Origin: Plectrocnemia conspersa
Lineage: Eukaryota > Arthropoda > Insecta > Trichoptera > Polycentropodidae
Assembly: GCA_009617715.1 (NCBI GenBank)
Contig: VTFK01000138.1
Coordinates: 1,054,001 to 1,118,000 of the forward strand
Length of the DNA: 64,000 nucleotides
Direction: 5' to 3'
This document shows, in pieces, positions 1 through 10,613 of the stretch (its first letter is position 1; the number at the start of each line of letters is the position of its first letter). The notes under the pieces were generated by a model. The model saw only the letters and a list, made by a program, of their open reading frames with translations, ran no database searches and had not been told where the DNA came from. A program made the position numbers and the translations under genes.

Positions 1-412
1 AAAGCGTATTAAATATATATATTTTTATTCTAATCACGTTTTTTTGGTTCGCAACACAGAGAGGGCGGAAAAAATATCGGGAACAATTCGCAACGGGCCG
101 GGCTATTTTTGCATAGTTTACATGGAATTCCTTGGCGCTTTGTGCTCGCTCGGCGGCGAGTTGTTCACCCATATCAAATATTCAAAGGAACAAGAGAGCT
201 CGAGCAAAAAATACTGCAAATGGTTGCCTTTGGACTGGCCCCGTTGCCCATCTTGGTCTAGAATAATAAATAAGCAAGTCTCGGTCGGGTACCTACAAAT
301 ACACACTCCCTTCCCTCGCACATATAGAGTGGTCCATAGAAAACCGAACGATACTCACAGTATCTATCATTTTCTTACAACTCTTAAAAAAAAGCCATTT
401 ACCTGCGTATAG
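1..412 (+). other. GC-richer block with unrecognised open frame
   Basis: This block is clearly richer in GC than what follows. A plus-strand frame is open from the TTG at 44 to the stop at 410-412, with its first in-frame ATG at 122 (96 codons from there). The predicted peptide has no motif I recognise, no signal peptide and no repeats. The minus strand also has an open frame here, as expected when GC rises. It could be a candidate regulatory element, part of an exon cut by the window edge, or chance. Confidence 0.2.
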
Positions 413-985
413 TACTTTTAATTTGTCATAAAACTAGTATTACTTTACAATTTTATTTTTATTTTAAACGCGATTTTATAATAAATTTTAATTTTAAGTA
501 TGCAATAGCGAAATGCTTTGTATGAAATGCGATTGAAGAATTGACTATGTTTATAAGTTGTTATATTTATTTATATGATATTAAATTTTTTTACCACGGT
601 GTACTTAGGGATATATGGGTGGCTTATTCATGCATGAAAACCATCTTAATTACAGTGCCAACTCAAAACGGTTCTTCATTATAACACATCCGGCTATTGT
701 TAATTGATTTCGACACTCAGTTTCAATTAATTAACGTAGACTTATTATAAATAACTTAATTATTATTTATGTTTGGATTAAATTAAGGCTTTCAGTTTTC
801 AAGTAAAGCCGATCCCCAGTAGGGTATTAATGTTAATCTCAACATATATAAAAAGCAAATAATAATATGTAATTTACTTTTAAATTTATTAATAATCAAT
901 AGTTAAGCTATATGTATTTTAATAATTAATTAAAAATATAATATATTCTTTGCCAGTAGAAATATAAACACAGTTTAATCTCGTT
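413..985. other. AT-rich intergenic, nothing recognised
   Basis: Low-complexity AT-rich DNA. I see no coding frame, repeat boundary or RNA gene. Confidence 0.5.
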
Positions 986-1300
986 ATAGTCGCAATTGGA
1001 ACAAGGGGACGAGAATCGTATATATTTTTTCTGCATAGTTGAAAACTCGGTTCGCAATTTGAAAAATTGGAATATAACATTCCGAGAGCGCAACGGCGTC
1101 CTCGGTTCATACAAAAGAAATGAGGAGGGTTGTTGCTATGCATTTTTCATCGTGGCCCTCTCCATGTCGGAGGCTGGAGCTACGGGCTTGATGCTGCACT
1201 ACCAAAGGACACTTACATACCTGATGAATTAATGTCGCAATTCATAATTAAAACGCGTTCATGAAGTTAATGCGCTTAGTCTCCTTGATAGTAAAGAAAA
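986..1300 (+). other. GC-richer block with unrecognised open frame
   Basis: A 78-codon frame runs from TTG 996 to 1232 on the plus strand, with partly overlapping open frames on the minus strand. No family is recognised. Openness on both strands argues for composition rather than coding. A small candidate conserved non-coding block is an equally good reading. Confidence 0.15.
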
Positions 1301-1620
1301 ACATGTGAGGTCTAGTATATGTATTTAACCATAGAATATTATGTTTTATTATATATGCACTTTGAGAAATATTTTCTAAGTAAGTAAGTTTTCTTATACA
1401 GAATGCTAAATCAAGAACATACATTTTTTATGACTATATTATCTGTCGGAATATAAGAAAAATAAAAATAAAAAATTAAGACAGTAATAAAAATTATAAA
1501 AAATATTATTATTCTTATTATTAATATTACCATACATATTTATTATGGTAATAAATCTACAAACAATTTGTGTATTTAAAAATATAAGATTTGCAGTATC
1601 ATAAATTTATATTTAATTTA
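1301..1620. other. AT-rich intergenic, nothing recognised
   Basis: AT-rich DNA leading up to the truncated 5' end of a non-LTR retrotransposon. Confidence 0.5.
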
Positions 1621-1639
1621 ATTTTGAGATCCTCTTGTT

Positions 1640-3021
1640 TTCCAGAATTGTGAAAATGTTCAAAAGTCACTCCGATTCATAAAAAGGGTCCCAAATCTCA
1701 GATTGACAATTACAGGCCAATAGCTTTGATCTCATCACCTGCAAAATTATTTGAAATTGTTTTGCATAAATAAATTTTTAATCATTGCAGGTGTATGCTT
1801 CTCGACCAACAACATGGTTTCCGTAAATCTCAATCCACTGTCACTAATCTAATGGTTTTGTCTAACTATGTTTCAAAATCATTGGACTCTGGTGTACAAG
1901 TGGACGTCATATACACAGATTTTGAAAAAAGCATTTGATAAAGTTAACCATGCTTTACTTGTAAAAAAGTTATCTAATTTCGGGTTTTCTGAAGATCTCA
2001 TAAATCTATTCTCAAATTACTTGACCAATAGATATCAATTCGTCAAGTATAATAACTCTTTTTCTGAACGATATAAGACCCCCTACTGGAGTACCTCAAG
2101 GATCCAATTTGGGTCCATTGTTGTTTTTATTGTTCATTAATGACATAGAAACAGCAATAGAGCATTCAGATTTTTTATTATATGCAGATGACTTGAAAAT
2201 TTACAAGAAAATGCATTCGATTTCTGATTCACTCGACCTACAGGAGGATCTCAACTATATATGGCTTGCTATAACCAATTGCCTTTCAGTGTAAAGAAAT
2301 GTCACACAATTTAATTTTCAAGGTCGTTAACACCGGCAAAATATTCATACCATCTAGGCGAATATTTTCTGGAAAGGTTTTCTTCAACTACGGATTTAGG
2401 AGTGACTTTCGAAGAACGTTGGAAATTTAGCCAGCACATTGCAGAGACTCATAGCAAATCATTAAAATTCTCCGTTTTATCTTGAGAAATGCGCGCTACT
2501 TCAGGAATACTTTAGTATTGCGCACTCTTTATGATACTCTAGTCCGCAGCATACTAGAAACTAGCTCCATCATTTGGATCCCAGGCGTAATGAATCAATG
2601 TAATGAATTGAAGCTGGAAAAAGTACAACGTAAATTTCTTCGATATTTATACTTGAAGGAATACGGGTATTATCTGTTCTTGTTTCCCAGTGCTTTTATT
2701 TTAGGAGCCCTGGGATACGTTTCTTTGTCGACTCGCAGAAGTGTTTATGTAATTAAACACTTCTGGAAATTGCTCAAGGGCATCGTAGATAATTCTTCAG
2801 TGCTCGAGCAGCTTCAAATGTGGGCTCCTAAAGGTGGTTATAGTTCTCGGTCGCGTCCACTATTCTTGCCTGTTAAGTCTAGAACTGGAGCACTTGCCAA
2901 CTCTTCTCTGGCTAAGGCTATTCATCTGCTCAATTCTGTCCATAAAAATATTGACATTTTCTCTTGCACATATGGAGTTTTGGTTCAGTTCGTATGGGAC
3001 AATGCACACCTGTTGAGGTGA
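1640..3021 (+). pseudogene. broken reverse transcriptase of copy A
   Basis: Conceptual translation in shifting frames gives the ordered non-LTR RT motifs: KVTPIHKKG then NYRPIAL (about 1665-1730), DQQHGFRKS, YTDFEKAFDKVNH (about 1912-1950), GVPQGSNLGPLLF and FINDIE (about 2092-2152), and the catalytic LLYADDLKIY (about 2177-2206), followed by the thumb region to a stop at 3021. Breaks visible against copy B include an extra A in the run at 1925-1930, an extra C at 2079-2083, a 7-base loss near 2264 and a stop in the segment near 2313. The intact enzyme would copy element RNA into DNA at a nicked target. This copy cannot make it. Confidence 0.85.
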
Positions 3022-3155
3022 TTTGTGTCTGTTATTTTATCTTGTTTTTTATGTTTTTACTTATATGCTTTGAGTGTGTGTGTAATACGTATATGAAATT
3101 GTATGTATGCATACTTTATATTTATATGTATTATGATGTATTTATACTTTTGACT

Positions 3156-3191
3156 ATCGTGACGCATTAGGTTTACCTGTCAGGTCACGAT
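3156..3191 (+). other. 3' stem-loop of non-LTR copy A
   Basis: ATCGTGAC (3156-3163) pairs perfectly with GTCACGAT (3184-3191). Copy B has the same pairing with one loop change. In some non-LTR families such 3' structures are bound by the element's own reverse transcriptase. That role here is inferred. Confidence 0.55.
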
Positions 3192-3230
3192 GGTTATAAT
3201 TTTAATAAATGAGTAAATAAATAAATAATT

Positions 3231-3620
3231 TATATTATTGTATTATTCATTGTTATTCTACAAATAGCAAAGGACAAGGTATGATATATTCTAAAGGTAA
3301 TATATGTCATGAACATATGATAGCAAATTAACAAGTCGCTTTATACAAGGACTTGTAGCGTATATTAAGTTCATTACCCCCATAGAGTCTGTAGTACCTC
3401 TTTATGTGTTAAATGTTGACCGTTGTGGAGATTGGAAGGAAATTTAACTTGACACTCAGTGGTCTATGTAAATAATTCATTGTCAAGCAAGCGGAGAAAG
3501 GATGTGTATTTAGTACGAGTTAAATTGCACTTGCTTAGTAATTTATTTTTGAATGTAATGGAATAGATTCAGCTTGCTCTGAATAATATAAAATTAATAT
3601 ACGAGTATGATTTTGCGTTT
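3231..3620. other. AT-rich intergenic, nothing firm
   Basis: AT-rich DNA with a slightly richer patch at 3340-3530. No coding frame or repeat boundary is evident. Confidence 0.4.
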
Positions 3621-3650
3621 ACAGCGTAACAGGTAAACTCAGGCGATGCT

Positions 3651-3769
3651 TTATTTCGTTTTCGAGTTCCTACAAGATTCCAACGGTGCCGCAACAAGAT
3701 CCTTAAGAGACTTAAAGCTCGGGTTGCCGTAGAGAACTTGCAGGTAGGAAAACCTCAACACGAAACTCG
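3651..3769 (-). CDS. candidate terminal exon, unrecognised product
   Basis: On the minus strand an acceptor-like TTTGCACAG ends at 3770. It is followed by 2 bases and 38 sense codons to a TAA at 3651-3653. The peptide includes LQVLYGNPSFKSLKDLVAAP and ends NSKTK. It is hydrophilic and plausible, but matches no family I know. The same block read on the plus strand also has splice-like edges (acceptor ending 3624, donor GTAGGA at 3744) with a frame stopping at TAA about 3702. The strand is therefore ambiguous and the exon may be non-coding or false. Confidence 0.22.
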
Positions 3770-3790
3770 CTGTGCAAATTAAAATAATAA

Positions 3791-4369
3791 GTAAATTAAG
3801 CCCTCAAAGTGAACAAACACCGTAGAAAATTAGCTCAACTGCGCCGATAACTGTTATTCATCAATCTGTTTTACCGTCATAATAAACATATTTATTATTT
3901 TAATAAAAAAATATTCACATTAATTTAGTATAATTTTAAAATGGTTTACAACAACAAGAATTACAACGGCTAATGTTAGGCAATAATAAAAATCTCAGAT
4001 AATTAAAACCAACATTTAACCATAATTTTTTGCTTACAGCAAAATATTATTCTCATTTATTGTTTCATGGTTGTTTATGCAAAATGTTTTTAATTAAATT
4101 TTAAATTACGTCTCAATACATCGTAGTTGAACGGTAATTCATTTTTAATCAAGAGAACGATTATTAAAGATGGTCCATAAGTGGCTTCTCCGCGTAAAAG
4201 TTTTATATCTATAGTTGTCTATAGTTGTTTATAACTACGACAAGAAAACATTTTTTTTAAAGTAATTAATTTTACAAATATACTAGATAACTACATGTTA
4301 GTAGTTAAAAATTATTTTATGTAAATAATCTTTTAAAAGTAAAAGAAAAAATAGATTAAGTGAAAATTT
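3791..4369. other. AT-rich intergenic, nothing recognised
   Basis: AT-rich, low complexity. No motif or boundary supported. Confidence 0.5.
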
Positions 4370-4800
4370 ATGTGTATTTATTTGAATAACTGGAACCATT
4401 AAAATATGTTTAGCCTTTAAAGAAAAATGTGCTTTGCCATTTTGTGATTATATTTAAATTTAAGACTGTTTCTATCGTACTTACAGATACATATGATCAA
4501 TGAGTTCATTGGGTTACGCGAAATATCTTTTATAATATATTTTGGTATGAAGATGCCAATGTTCTTTGACTCTTGATATCTGTAAGCTCATATCAAGTTT
4601 TTGAAGATTCGACTCGTTATTTTTCATCGGACAAACATAATTTAAAATTAGAATTATTTTTTTTAAAAATCGCATTTTTCATTAATAAAAATCGGTCTAA
4701 GGGCCGCAATGGCAGTCAACCATTTGATGAAAAGTTTTAAAATGCTTTTTATTTTACGCTTGGAATCCAAATATTAACACAGCTATTCAACGATGGATTT
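4370..4800 (+). repeat. dispersed repeat family 1, copy 1
   Basis: Collinear similarity with 7610-7870 and 22,345-22,790. Shared landmarks in order are an AACCATTAAAAT-type start, a GCTTTG segment, TGTTTCTATCGTA, GGGTTACGCGAAAT, a TTTTGGTATGAA segment and, further on, CGGTCTAAGGGCCGCAATGG followed by GTCAACCATTT. There is no coding capacity. It may be a non-autonomous element or an old element tail, but I see no terminal repeats or duplication. Confidence 0.55.
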
Positions 4801-5110
4801 TCGTTTTATGATACTGCTCTTAATTTTGTTTCATTTCAATTTTATTTTTTTTTTTTATTTTTTTGCGATTAGTTTAAGACTGTAAACATTGATGCGTTGT
4901 TGATTGATATTCGAGTGTAAGTCAAACTGGTTGTTCATTATTTTATTTTGAGAGATTCTTTTGAACGTAAGACTATTTTATTTTTTTAATGGTATGAAAT
5001 AGTTAAAATAAATAAGCATTAAAGTTAAATAAAGGCAATATTTAAAAGTGTTTGCTTAATTTTTAATTGATTATGCTTCAAAACACAAGTATTTGTGTGT
5101 TGAGGATCGA
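4801..5110. other. AT-rich with poly-T run
   Basis: Includes a long T-rich stretch near 4842-4865. Nothing else recognised. Confidence 0.4.
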
Positions 5111-5410
5111 TTTATTTAGTTATATCTTATCGTGACGCAACTACCCGTGTCGCATATTAGTCTACGTTATATCATTAGTCGACGTGTGCAATGTACGTAA
5201 CGTTCTTGCAACCACATTCTGTGGATCATGATTGGAGATTATTATTATTACCTTTACTATCGGTAGGGTAATATAATATCTACTTTTAGTATTGTCAATA
5301 ATACCGATATATAGTAGTTTCCGGGTCACATACAGATGTTTGCCAAGCCACGCGGGCAACAACATAATAAAATGACATGAAAATAAAACTCAAATAATTA
5401 TTACTTTATA
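5111..5410. other. moderately GC block, unassigned
   Basis: A patch containing TTATCGTGACGC (about 5128) that resembles the left arm of the non-LTR 3' stem-loop. A 67-codon minus-strand open frame (5162-5365) lies beside it. No RT motif is visible. It could be a diverged element tail. I could not assign it. Confidence 0.2.
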
Positions 5411-6030
5411 GGGATCCTATTCTTGAAACTCACTCACCAAAAACGATTATTCATTAATAAAGATAAACTAGACAATAGTGGGATCAAACAATGGCCCGCG
5501 TTATGCCTAGAAAAAAAGGGTTTCCAATAAATAATACGCAAGAATTACCGGTGCATTGAATAAATATTATTTTGTTACGAAACGTTCACGGGAAACAATA
5601 TATCACCGAAAAACAAAAATAAACGTAAGGTTACAATATTCCCGTTGCACAATTCGACCTCAGAAATGTCCATCAAGCAAATATGACTTTTTAAAGGCGT
5701 ATATTTATTTCGTTGTTCTAAGAAGCGGGTACAATGATTGGCTAGATGATTGCTGTATGATTGTGATTGGCCTGAATACATAAGGCTGATCTCCAGGGAG
5801 GACCTGGCGGACTCATCGATTCGCCCTGCATAGCAGATGCGAAAATATGGCCTGAGATTTTCGAACAAGATCATCGCAGCAAGAGAACCTGACAAGACCC
5901 TTGACGATCTTTTACGAAAATCATCCCTGCGCCAGCTTCTCTATAACTGCTCGGAGAAAACGATACTCGCTATCATAGTAACTCGCAATCAACGTTCCCA
6001 CTAAGACGAAAGGGCCTCTGTGCGGAAAAC
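5411..6030 (+). mobile_element. LTR-like dispersed repeat, copy 1
   Basis: Aligned by eye with copies at 14,019, 24,281 and 59,790. The element proper appears to start near 5467 (ACTAGACAATAGTGGG against TGTGACAATAGAGTG in copy 2). It runs through TTTGTTACGAAACGTTCACG, a CAATTCGACCTC segment, TTTCGTTGTTCTAAGAAGCG and CCAGCTTCTC, and loses similarity after about 5990. The 19-base block GGGATCCTATTCTTGAAAC at 5411 is shared only with copy 3, so it may be element-internal sequence next to an LTR. No coding region accompanies it. This would fit a solo LTR. Confidence 0.5.
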
Positions 6031-7300
6031 CAAAATTCTGAGCATGTCAAATCACCAAATGTTTTAGTGAAAATTTTTTTTATAAAGTTTCCAAATTTTT
6101 TTTTATAAAGTTAGGCTTAGTTAGGCTACAATTTATCACACCCTAACCTAGGCCAACATAAATTAATTTTGCTTATATATATTAAGGAAAAAATCATAAA
6201 TAAATTTTTGTGCAATATCTAATGAAAATGGAACACTGTTATATTGCTGAAATGTCGGTACTCAACCGAAAATATATCATTACAAATCTTCCATGTACAT
6301 ACATTAAAATAAATAAAATATATATTAATGTAGTATGTATATGTATTATATATAAATATATATACTCTCTATACACTGATTTTTCAATATGTACGACAAT
6401 AGTTTGAAATACATTTAATCAATTTCTACAATATAAAGGTTAGAAAGTATATAGACCTTTTCCCTTGCCCGATTGTCTCTTATAAGCTTTTCCCCGGTAT
6501 ACGCAATTCTTATTAAATAACATCAAAGAAAAACATTTTGCGAATTCTGTCATTCCATTAGCCAAACGTCCCTAGAGACCTGTTCCCGAAAATGAAAAGC
6601 TAGATTAAAAATATAAAGGTAAATTAAATCGTCCTTTTCTGTGAAAATTTTAGAAAAGAACGCTCTAGTTGCTAACACGTTCTCTTATACGCGAGCACAA
6701 TTATGACGTAGCAAATAGAGGTCGACCCCGTTACTACAACGCGTTTAAAATGTGTATTTTTTATAATGAGAAAATACGAAGCTAAGGGGTTAACCGCTTT
6801 TCTGGCACCATCACATAATACGTGTTCTCAACAAGTCGCTGGATTATGTCGTCGTCGCATAAAGGTATAATAATATAACACAACATTATAAATAATGTTA
6901 AATAAAATTTGATATGTATAGTCTACAAAGGTATCATATATTAATACTTTTTAAACTATTTCATTTTCTGTTGATAATACGGTAAATTAATTAAAATGCT
7001 TGTTCAATAAGTCTTAACAGGATTAAGTTTGCTTTTTAACTATTGCAGCTGAATTTATTAAAATTCATGCAATGCAATCCATAAATTCGGCAAAACGGCT
7101 AGTTTTTATTTATATAAGTGTATATTTAAGACTTTTACTGTTCGTTATATTTATATCACAATTAACGCAATTATCTTAAAAACAGCAAAAAAAGGCAAAA
7201 CAGATAGCATACCAACTCACTATCGTTCGATCGATTTACTGCCATTGTTAAAAAAACAAATTATTTCGATTAAAGGAATCTTTTAATAGCAAACTCATTC
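6031..7300. other. AT-rich intergenic, nothing firm
   Basis: Mostly AT-rich, with richer short patches near 6460-6600 and 6660-6860. No gene, repeat boundary or RNA signal supported. Confidence 0.4.
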
Positions 7301-7317
7301 ATGTCAATTTAGTTTCG

Positions 7318-7580
7318 GTGAATATCATTCGACTACGTATCAACTAAACAGACTGACAAAGCATATATCTGGCATTTTAATATTAAATAGGTTCTGGTCT
7401 TTTATTGCTAGATATAGAAAAGGCCTTTGATACGTATTAGGACGATAAATGTATAAGCTTTTAAAATAGAGAATTCCATAATATATCATCCACATTTTAC
7501 GGGCATATATAAAGAATCGAAAATACAATTTCAATACTATTTTAATTTGTGGGTTATAAAATAAATTAAAGAAAAACAAT
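7318..7580 (+). pseudogene. Jockey-like reverse transcriptase fragment
   Basis: One frame from 7318 reads EYHSTTYQLNRLTKHISG, the HSTTHQL-like block seen upstream of the catalytic domain in Jockey elements. After a shift, GSGLLLLDIEKAFDTY (about 7391-7438) matches the LDIEKAFDTVW-type motif A. Then YKLLK, RIP and YIKNRKYNFN follow with further shifts and stops. It is a short, heavily decayed remnant, from a different family to copies A and B because motif A differs (LDIEKAFD against TDFEKAFDKVNH). Confidence 0.75.
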
Positions 7581-7609
7581 GCATTTAGTTTTAATTTAAG
7601 TATGTATAT

Positions 7610-7870
7610 TCACTTAGAGATCTAGAACCATTAAAATGTGATCTTAAACTTCTAAAGCAATATATGCTTTGGTAAGGTTGTTTCTATCGTAATCTTTAAT
7701 TTATGATATTAATGGGTTAGTGTGTTTACGCGAAATTTTTATATAGTATTTTCCGGTATGAAAATGACATTGTTATTTCATTATTTGTATTTGAAGGTTA
7801 TTATAAAGTTGTTAAATAATAAATCTCATGCACAAGTGATTTAATAGTCATTCAAACGACCCTTTAAAGC
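7610..7870 (+). repeat. dispersed repeat family 1, copy 2
   Basis: Shares with copy 1 the ordered landmarks AGAACCATTAAAATGTG, TGTTTCTATCGTA, GGGTTAGTGTGTTTACGCGA and TTCCGGTATGAAAATGAC. It is shorter than copies 1 and 3, lacking the TAAGGGC-type right part. Confidence 0.5.
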
Positions 7871-8305
7871 AAATTAAAATAAAAACCAACTTGTTTTGAA
7901 AGATGGCACTAACAATTAAAAGGGATCATAAGAAAACTTTTAATAAAAAAATGTACCCTTATTATATTTATCTTTAAGAATTAATATAAATTCAGCGAAT
8001 TGTACTCAAAGATTAAATATTTTAAGATAATATTATAGATCAAATAAAAATCCCAAAGTTTTCTGTTAATCGTCAGATTATTGAAAACACCCTTTGAAAG
8101 AGCTAAATATATTTTTGAAATTTCATTGAATATCTTCGTTTCTGAAGTTTTCTTTTGAATTACGACTTTGGTTTACACGGTCATAATCGAGTTAATAAAC
8201 AGTTAATATTTCTATAAAATTGATTTTACATATAATTATTTAGTTATTTAAAAGATAATCTCTTAAATTTCAATCATACGATAATCGATTTACTAATGAA
8301 ATTTA
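7871..8305. other. AT-rich intergenic, nothing recognised
   Basis: AT-rich. No supported feature. Confidence 0.5.
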
Positions 8306-8307
8306 TA

Positions 8308-8405
8308 TGTCGGGTTTAATATTTGCACCACACTTTCATTTAAAAATAAGGCCACCCATCAGAGGAGTTTAATAAGTAGATGTAAAAACAGGCAAAAATC
8401 TTTTA
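8308..8405 (+). repeat. dispersed repeat family 2, fragment
   Basis: CACCACACTTTCATTT followed by AAAATAAGGCCACCCATCAG aligns with the right part of the family 2 copy at 55,765-55,840 (CATCAAACTTTGCTTT, then AAATAAGGTCACCCATCAG). A looser match runs to the shared ACAGGC/AAGGGC end. No coding. Confidence 0.4.
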
Positions 8406-8649
8406 GTAAAATTTACAGGCGTGAGAATACAAATATTATACTAATAAATCATAAGTTTCAGTGACAAAGCCGATTTCAAAATGTAATATATAATACAAAG
8501 ACGGGGTTTAAAAATTTAAGACAAGAAGGGTTTTTTATTAAAATGAGACATCAGCGCGATAAAACCCGTTTTGTAGATCAAGTCGCGAGGAATTAGAAAG
8601 ATTAAAAGTAATCTTTCACAGGATATTTACACTTCAACAATCATTTCAG

Positions 8650-8692
8650 AGTTTATTGCGTCAAATCTTCAAGAACTCTCCAACTAAGACAT
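8650..8692 (+). other. candidate 43-nt microexon
   Basis: Flanked by a strong acceptor (AACAATCATTTCAG ending at 8649) and a consensus donor (GTAAGT from 8693). Two of three frames are open. The first reads SLLRQIFKNSPTKT plus one base. There is no neighbouring plus-strand exon to join, so it could be an exon of a long gene or lncRNA, or a chance pair of splice signals. Confidence 0.2.
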
Positions 8693-8699
8693 GTAAGTA

Positions 8700-9375
8700 T
8701 AATACATACGAACCTTCACTAAGAAGATAATACTTTGGACCACCGAGAAGCCGCCGCTTCTCTCTTCGCACCGCCTGGTTCATTCTGGAATTCAAAGTTG
8801 AACGAAAAACTTTACGTACAATATAACAATATAAATTGTTGCACATTAGATAATAAAAACTTTGCCTTAAAATAAAAAAAATTAAGCCCGACATGATGGT
8901 CAAAACATACATTTCAAAATGGCATACCAAGATATGATATCCTAATATAAAGCATCTGAGAAACAATTATGTTGTACTTCATTTCCCAGTGAGACTACTG
9001 AGTAACTGCCCTTATTATATCCCCTGCTGTTTGCATAGCCAAGCAAATAAGAAATTCGATATATTTTTAACTAGCTGTCGTTATTATCATTAGTAAGAAT
9101 ATTGTGTACAATGAATACTCTTGCATTAAAATAGACAAAAAGCTAGATGGCAAGGGGCCAAAGGTAAAAACTGGGCAAGGACTCAATGAATATATGAAAT
9201 TCACTCACGCCCTTGATATAATGTGTTGCCTTACAAGAAATATATTTGGAAACATCATATAATAATATAAATATTAATTCATTGCTATGATTATGTAATA
9301 CCGGTACTAATATTGCTATATTACCTTCACCATGGACTTTCAGGTTAAAGGGCTCCTGCCCAACGTTATTATGCC
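8700..9375. other. mixed AT-rich intergenic
   Basis: A GC-richer patch (8730-8790) lies in AT-rich DNA. Minus-strand open frames (8661-8966 and 9143-9385) are not protein-like. Nothing supported. Confidence 0.35.
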
Positions 9376-9379
9376 TCGT

Positions 9380-9800
9380 GGCCAATGTGACAAATAAGCT
9401 CCCGGCGAATGATGTTGACCCCGCAGACAGACCGATCCGTCTTTTCTTTCGTCCCTTTCGCCCCGAGATTTATCTCGCCTCGTCTCGATATTTTATTGCG
9501 CTACTTTGCGCGGGGCCGCACAATGCGGCCCAATTGCGAGGCCGACACTAAAAAACACGCAGCTTTTGACCGGAGAATCGTTAGCTCATATACTCGATGA
9601 CCGAAACGTATCGCGACTTATGGCCCCGATTTATTATACTCGGTTGACAAATAGTCGCATGTGCCGAACGGAATGCGTTTTTTCTCGCTCAAGGACAATC
9701 GTAAATCGTAGGTGAAAAGGGCTCCAAGGGCACGGACTCGGAACAATAACGGGCCTTGGAATATTCGTCGCAGGATTTAGACGCTAGTAGCAAAAGTCGC
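9380..9800. other. GC-rich island, candidate cis-regulatory block
   Basis: Sharp GC rise against AT-rich flanks. It contains the perfect hairpin GGGCCGC-ACAAT-GCGGCCC (9513-9531) and several homeodomain-like TTTATT and ATTTATTA cores. Overlapping open frames in different phases (9409-9600, 9506-9715) look like a composition effect. Function is inferred only from composition and motif density. Confidence 0.3.
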
Positions 9801-10600
9801 ATTGGTAATATCTGGAAACGAAAAGGATTTGTCGAAGGTGAAAATATATCAATAGTATAGATTTTTATATGAAAAACAGTGTAAATATCAAATATATACG
9901 TGGCAACTGAGAACTTGGAATATTTGTATACACAAATTGATTTTACAAATATAAGTATGGGTTTCATTGTACTTACAGCAAAAAAATGTTGAATATACAC
10001 ACCTTATCTTATTTTATATATAATTGTTCTAAGCCGCTTCCGGATGCACATATTTTAAAATTAAAGATTCTATGATATATTTTCTACTCTGTAAATCGTA
10101 TCGCTTTGTATGAATGGTTTTTATAATAATACACGTAAACAAAGGAAATATATTTAATTATAATAATAAAAATAAAAATTAAATTTGCTCCATTATTTTT
10201 CAAATCACCGGTAATGCATTTTGTTGTTTCGACCAATGAAAAATCAGCATTCAAATATAAAACAAAATGGCCGACATCACCGTGACAACAGTTTTAATAA
10301 TTTTGTTATGTGACAATAATTTTTATTAATTTATCATGTGCGTCGTTTGATTTGGCTGAATATAAATAATCGGATTGCAAGTTAACTAGGTATGTTATAA
10401 CTATGAAAATTAAATATATACATATTGCGTGTAAGGATAATAAGAATACATTGATTAAACTAGATGAACCAACATACAACGATTTTCGTAATGAAATCTT
10501 CAAATTTTGAATTCCCGTCGACGGGGTCCGAGGCCGAAAAGTGAGTTTTTTCTTTTAAAATACATAAAAATTATCATTGTTTGTGATTTAATGCACATAT
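9801..10600. other. AT-rich intergenic
   Basis: Nothing supported except a short GC-rich patch at 10,507-10,545 that abuts a GTGAGT (donor-like) at 10,541. I see no exon pair for it. Confidence 0.35.
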
Positions 10601-10613
10601 TCGTTAGATTTAA

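Larger units (their letters stand above)
1622..3230 (+). mobile_element. Jockey-like non-LTR retrotransposon, 5'-truncated copy A
   Basis: The copy begins inside the reverse transcriptase domain and runs through a 3' untranslated region to a TAAA-type microsatellite tail (about 3204-3230), the usual shape of a 5'-truncated target-primed insertion. It shares near-identical sequence with copy B (43,806-45,063) from about 1970 onward. Its 3' end has a stem-loop (3156-3191) just before the tail, also present in copy B. No ORF1 or endonuclease is present. The clade assignment (Jockey superfamily) rests on the motif set and is an inference. Confidence 0.85.

Noticed and set aside
44..412. 122-codon open frame as a gene
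   Set aside because: No recognised motif, non-ATG start and an overlapping open frame on the other strand. Kept only as a GC-richer block.
6470..6515. AAGCTTTTCCCC as a conserved miRNA arm
   Set aside because: The flanks do not form a hairpin and the rest of the sequence does not match a miRNA I know.
10507..10545. Minus-strand FGLGPRRREFKI tail as a neuropeptide-like exon
   Set aside because: No precursor, no repeated cleavage pattern and no acceptor site. The block is a tiny GC patch.
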